64,000 bases of DNA from Lyngbya sp. CCAP 1446/10 (lineage in GTDB: Bacteria; Cyanobacteriota; Cyanobacteriia; Cyanobacteriales; Microcoleaceae). Below, in pieces: positions 63,477 through 64,000 of the stretch; within the stretch, counting starts at the first letter, position 1, and every line of letters starts with the position of its first letter. The position numbers and the translations under genes were made by a program. The DNA is taken from assembly GCF_026130175.1 (NCBI RefSeq), contig NZ_JAIGNI010000156.1, positions 1 through 64,000 of the forward strand. The letters run 5' to 3'. A model generated the notes under the pieces. The model worked only from the letters and a program-made list of their open reading frames with translations. It searched no databases and was not told where the DNA came from.

Positions 63477-64000
63477 CTAACTTAAAACTTTTAGCCTGTC
63501 ATCTGCTTTTGCCTTTCTGCCTTCGATCGCACTTTCGATCAATTCCAGCATTTCACCCCAGGTATTGTCCCAAGAATTGTCTGCTAAAAAGGCATCCACT
63601 TCGCCCAGCCACTTGGCGCGAACTTCCGAACTTTCGCCCAGGATTGCTTCAGCAGCAGCAACGAATTCTTCAACATTGCTCGCAATCCGAACCAAGCCGT
63701 TTTCTCCGTAGGGCCGCACCACGTCGCGGATCGGAGTAGAAATCACCGGTTTGCCGGCAGCGAGGTATTCGGGAGTTTTCGTCGGACTAATAAATTTAGT
63801 CGATTCGTTAATCGCAAAAGGCAGCATTGCTATATCCCACCCGCCAAGATACGCTGGCAGTTCTTGATAAGATTTGCCGCCGAGATAGTGGATATTTGGG
63901 TGAGTTGGTAGAGTTGCCTGGTCGATTTTCACCACCGGGCCAATGATGACTAAATGCCAGTCCGGTCTCGCTTCCGCAATGCCGCCCAGCAGTTCGATAT
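63477..64000 (-). CDS. Glycosyltransferase family 1/4 protein, cut by the right edge
   Basis: C-terminal part of a GT-B glycosyltransferase; the frame stays open to base 64000 (ELLGGIAEARPDWHLVIIGP lies upstream). The donor-binding domain is visible: IHYLGGKSYQELPAYLGGWD, IAMLPFAINESTKFISPTK and the E-x7-E-like motif EYLAAGKPVISTPI. It is 106 bp upstream of glf on the same strand, and similar glycosyltransferase-glf pairs build galactofuranose-containing polymers. The N-terminal domain is outside the window. Confidence 0.85.
   Translation of the reverse strand, partial: IELLGGIAEARPDWHLVIIGPVVKIDQATLPTHPNIHYLGGKSYQELPAYLGGWDIAMLPFAINESTKFISPTKTPEYLAAGKPVISTPIRDVVRPYGENGLVRIASNVEEFVAAAEAILGESSEVRAKWLGEVDAFLADNSWDNTWGEMLELIESAIEGRKAKADDRLKVLS

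Overview
The window looks like chromosomal DNA of a filamentous cyanobacterium of the Microcoleus/Oscillatoria kind (inference). The evidence is the very high density of the HIP1 octamer GCGATCGC, a cell-division protein Ftn2/ZipN, three DUF3122 proteins, many heptanucleotide tandem repeats (STRRs) and several families of small inverted-repeat elements. Genes are dense and most lie on the minus strand. I saw no rRNA or tRNA genes.

Region by region: (1) 1-7168 is a CRISPR adaptation locus of subtype I-D style: a 5'-truncated cas4 remnant, intact cas1 and cas2, a leader with a clear promoter, and an array of 69 identical 37-bp repeats with 68 spacers; no interference genes are present. (2) 7.4-24.1 kb holds housekeeping genes (ftn2, pdhA, galT) mixed with an M24 peptidase homologue, a retropepsin-like protein, a ZIP transporter/ferrochelatase-like pair, a cbpA-cbpM-dnaK chaperone group, a DUF2807 lipoprotein and an MDR oxidoreductase. 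(3) 24.6-55.4 kb is a long minus-strand stress and fermentation island. It has three DUF3122 proteins, two intact periplasmic rhodaneses, a general-stress 17M-like protein, L-lactate dehydrogenase, a phosphoglycerate mutase gene with an in-frame amber codon, a pyruvate-kinase-like remnant, a GST, a P3A proton ATPase, a P3B (MgtA-like) Mg2+ ATPase, a PPK2 polyphosphate kinase, a GH65 phosphorylase fused to a beta-phosphoglucomutase domain, a class I FBP aldolase, a PRC-barrel protein, phosphoketolase, a PPOX flavoprotein and a cupin. (4) 55.7-64 kb holds a NACHT-family NTPase, two glycoside hydrolases, a frameshifted STAS protein, UDP-galactopyranose mutase and a glycosyltransferase cut by the right edge.

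The island's enzymes can be read together as a way to live without light or oxygen (inference): disaccharide phosphorolysis by GH65, conversion of beta-glucose-1-P to glucose-6-P by the fused HAD domain, cleavage by aldolase and phosphoketolase, pyruvate reduction by LDH, polyphosphate as phosphoryl store, and P-type pumps to expel the resulting acid and keep Mg2+. The same stretch is full of broken duplicates (mgtA tail, rhodanese, DUF6544, ABC ATPase, gpm 3' end, two pieces of the HicA-like/eRF1-like gene). One breakpoint falls exactly on a HIP1 site.

The most striking repeat signal is a ~137-bp MITE with terminal AATACGG/CCGTATT and 10-bp target-site duplications. Three clear copies and three probable decayed ones all lie upstream of minus-strand genes in the same orientation, and one is nested inside another repeat element.
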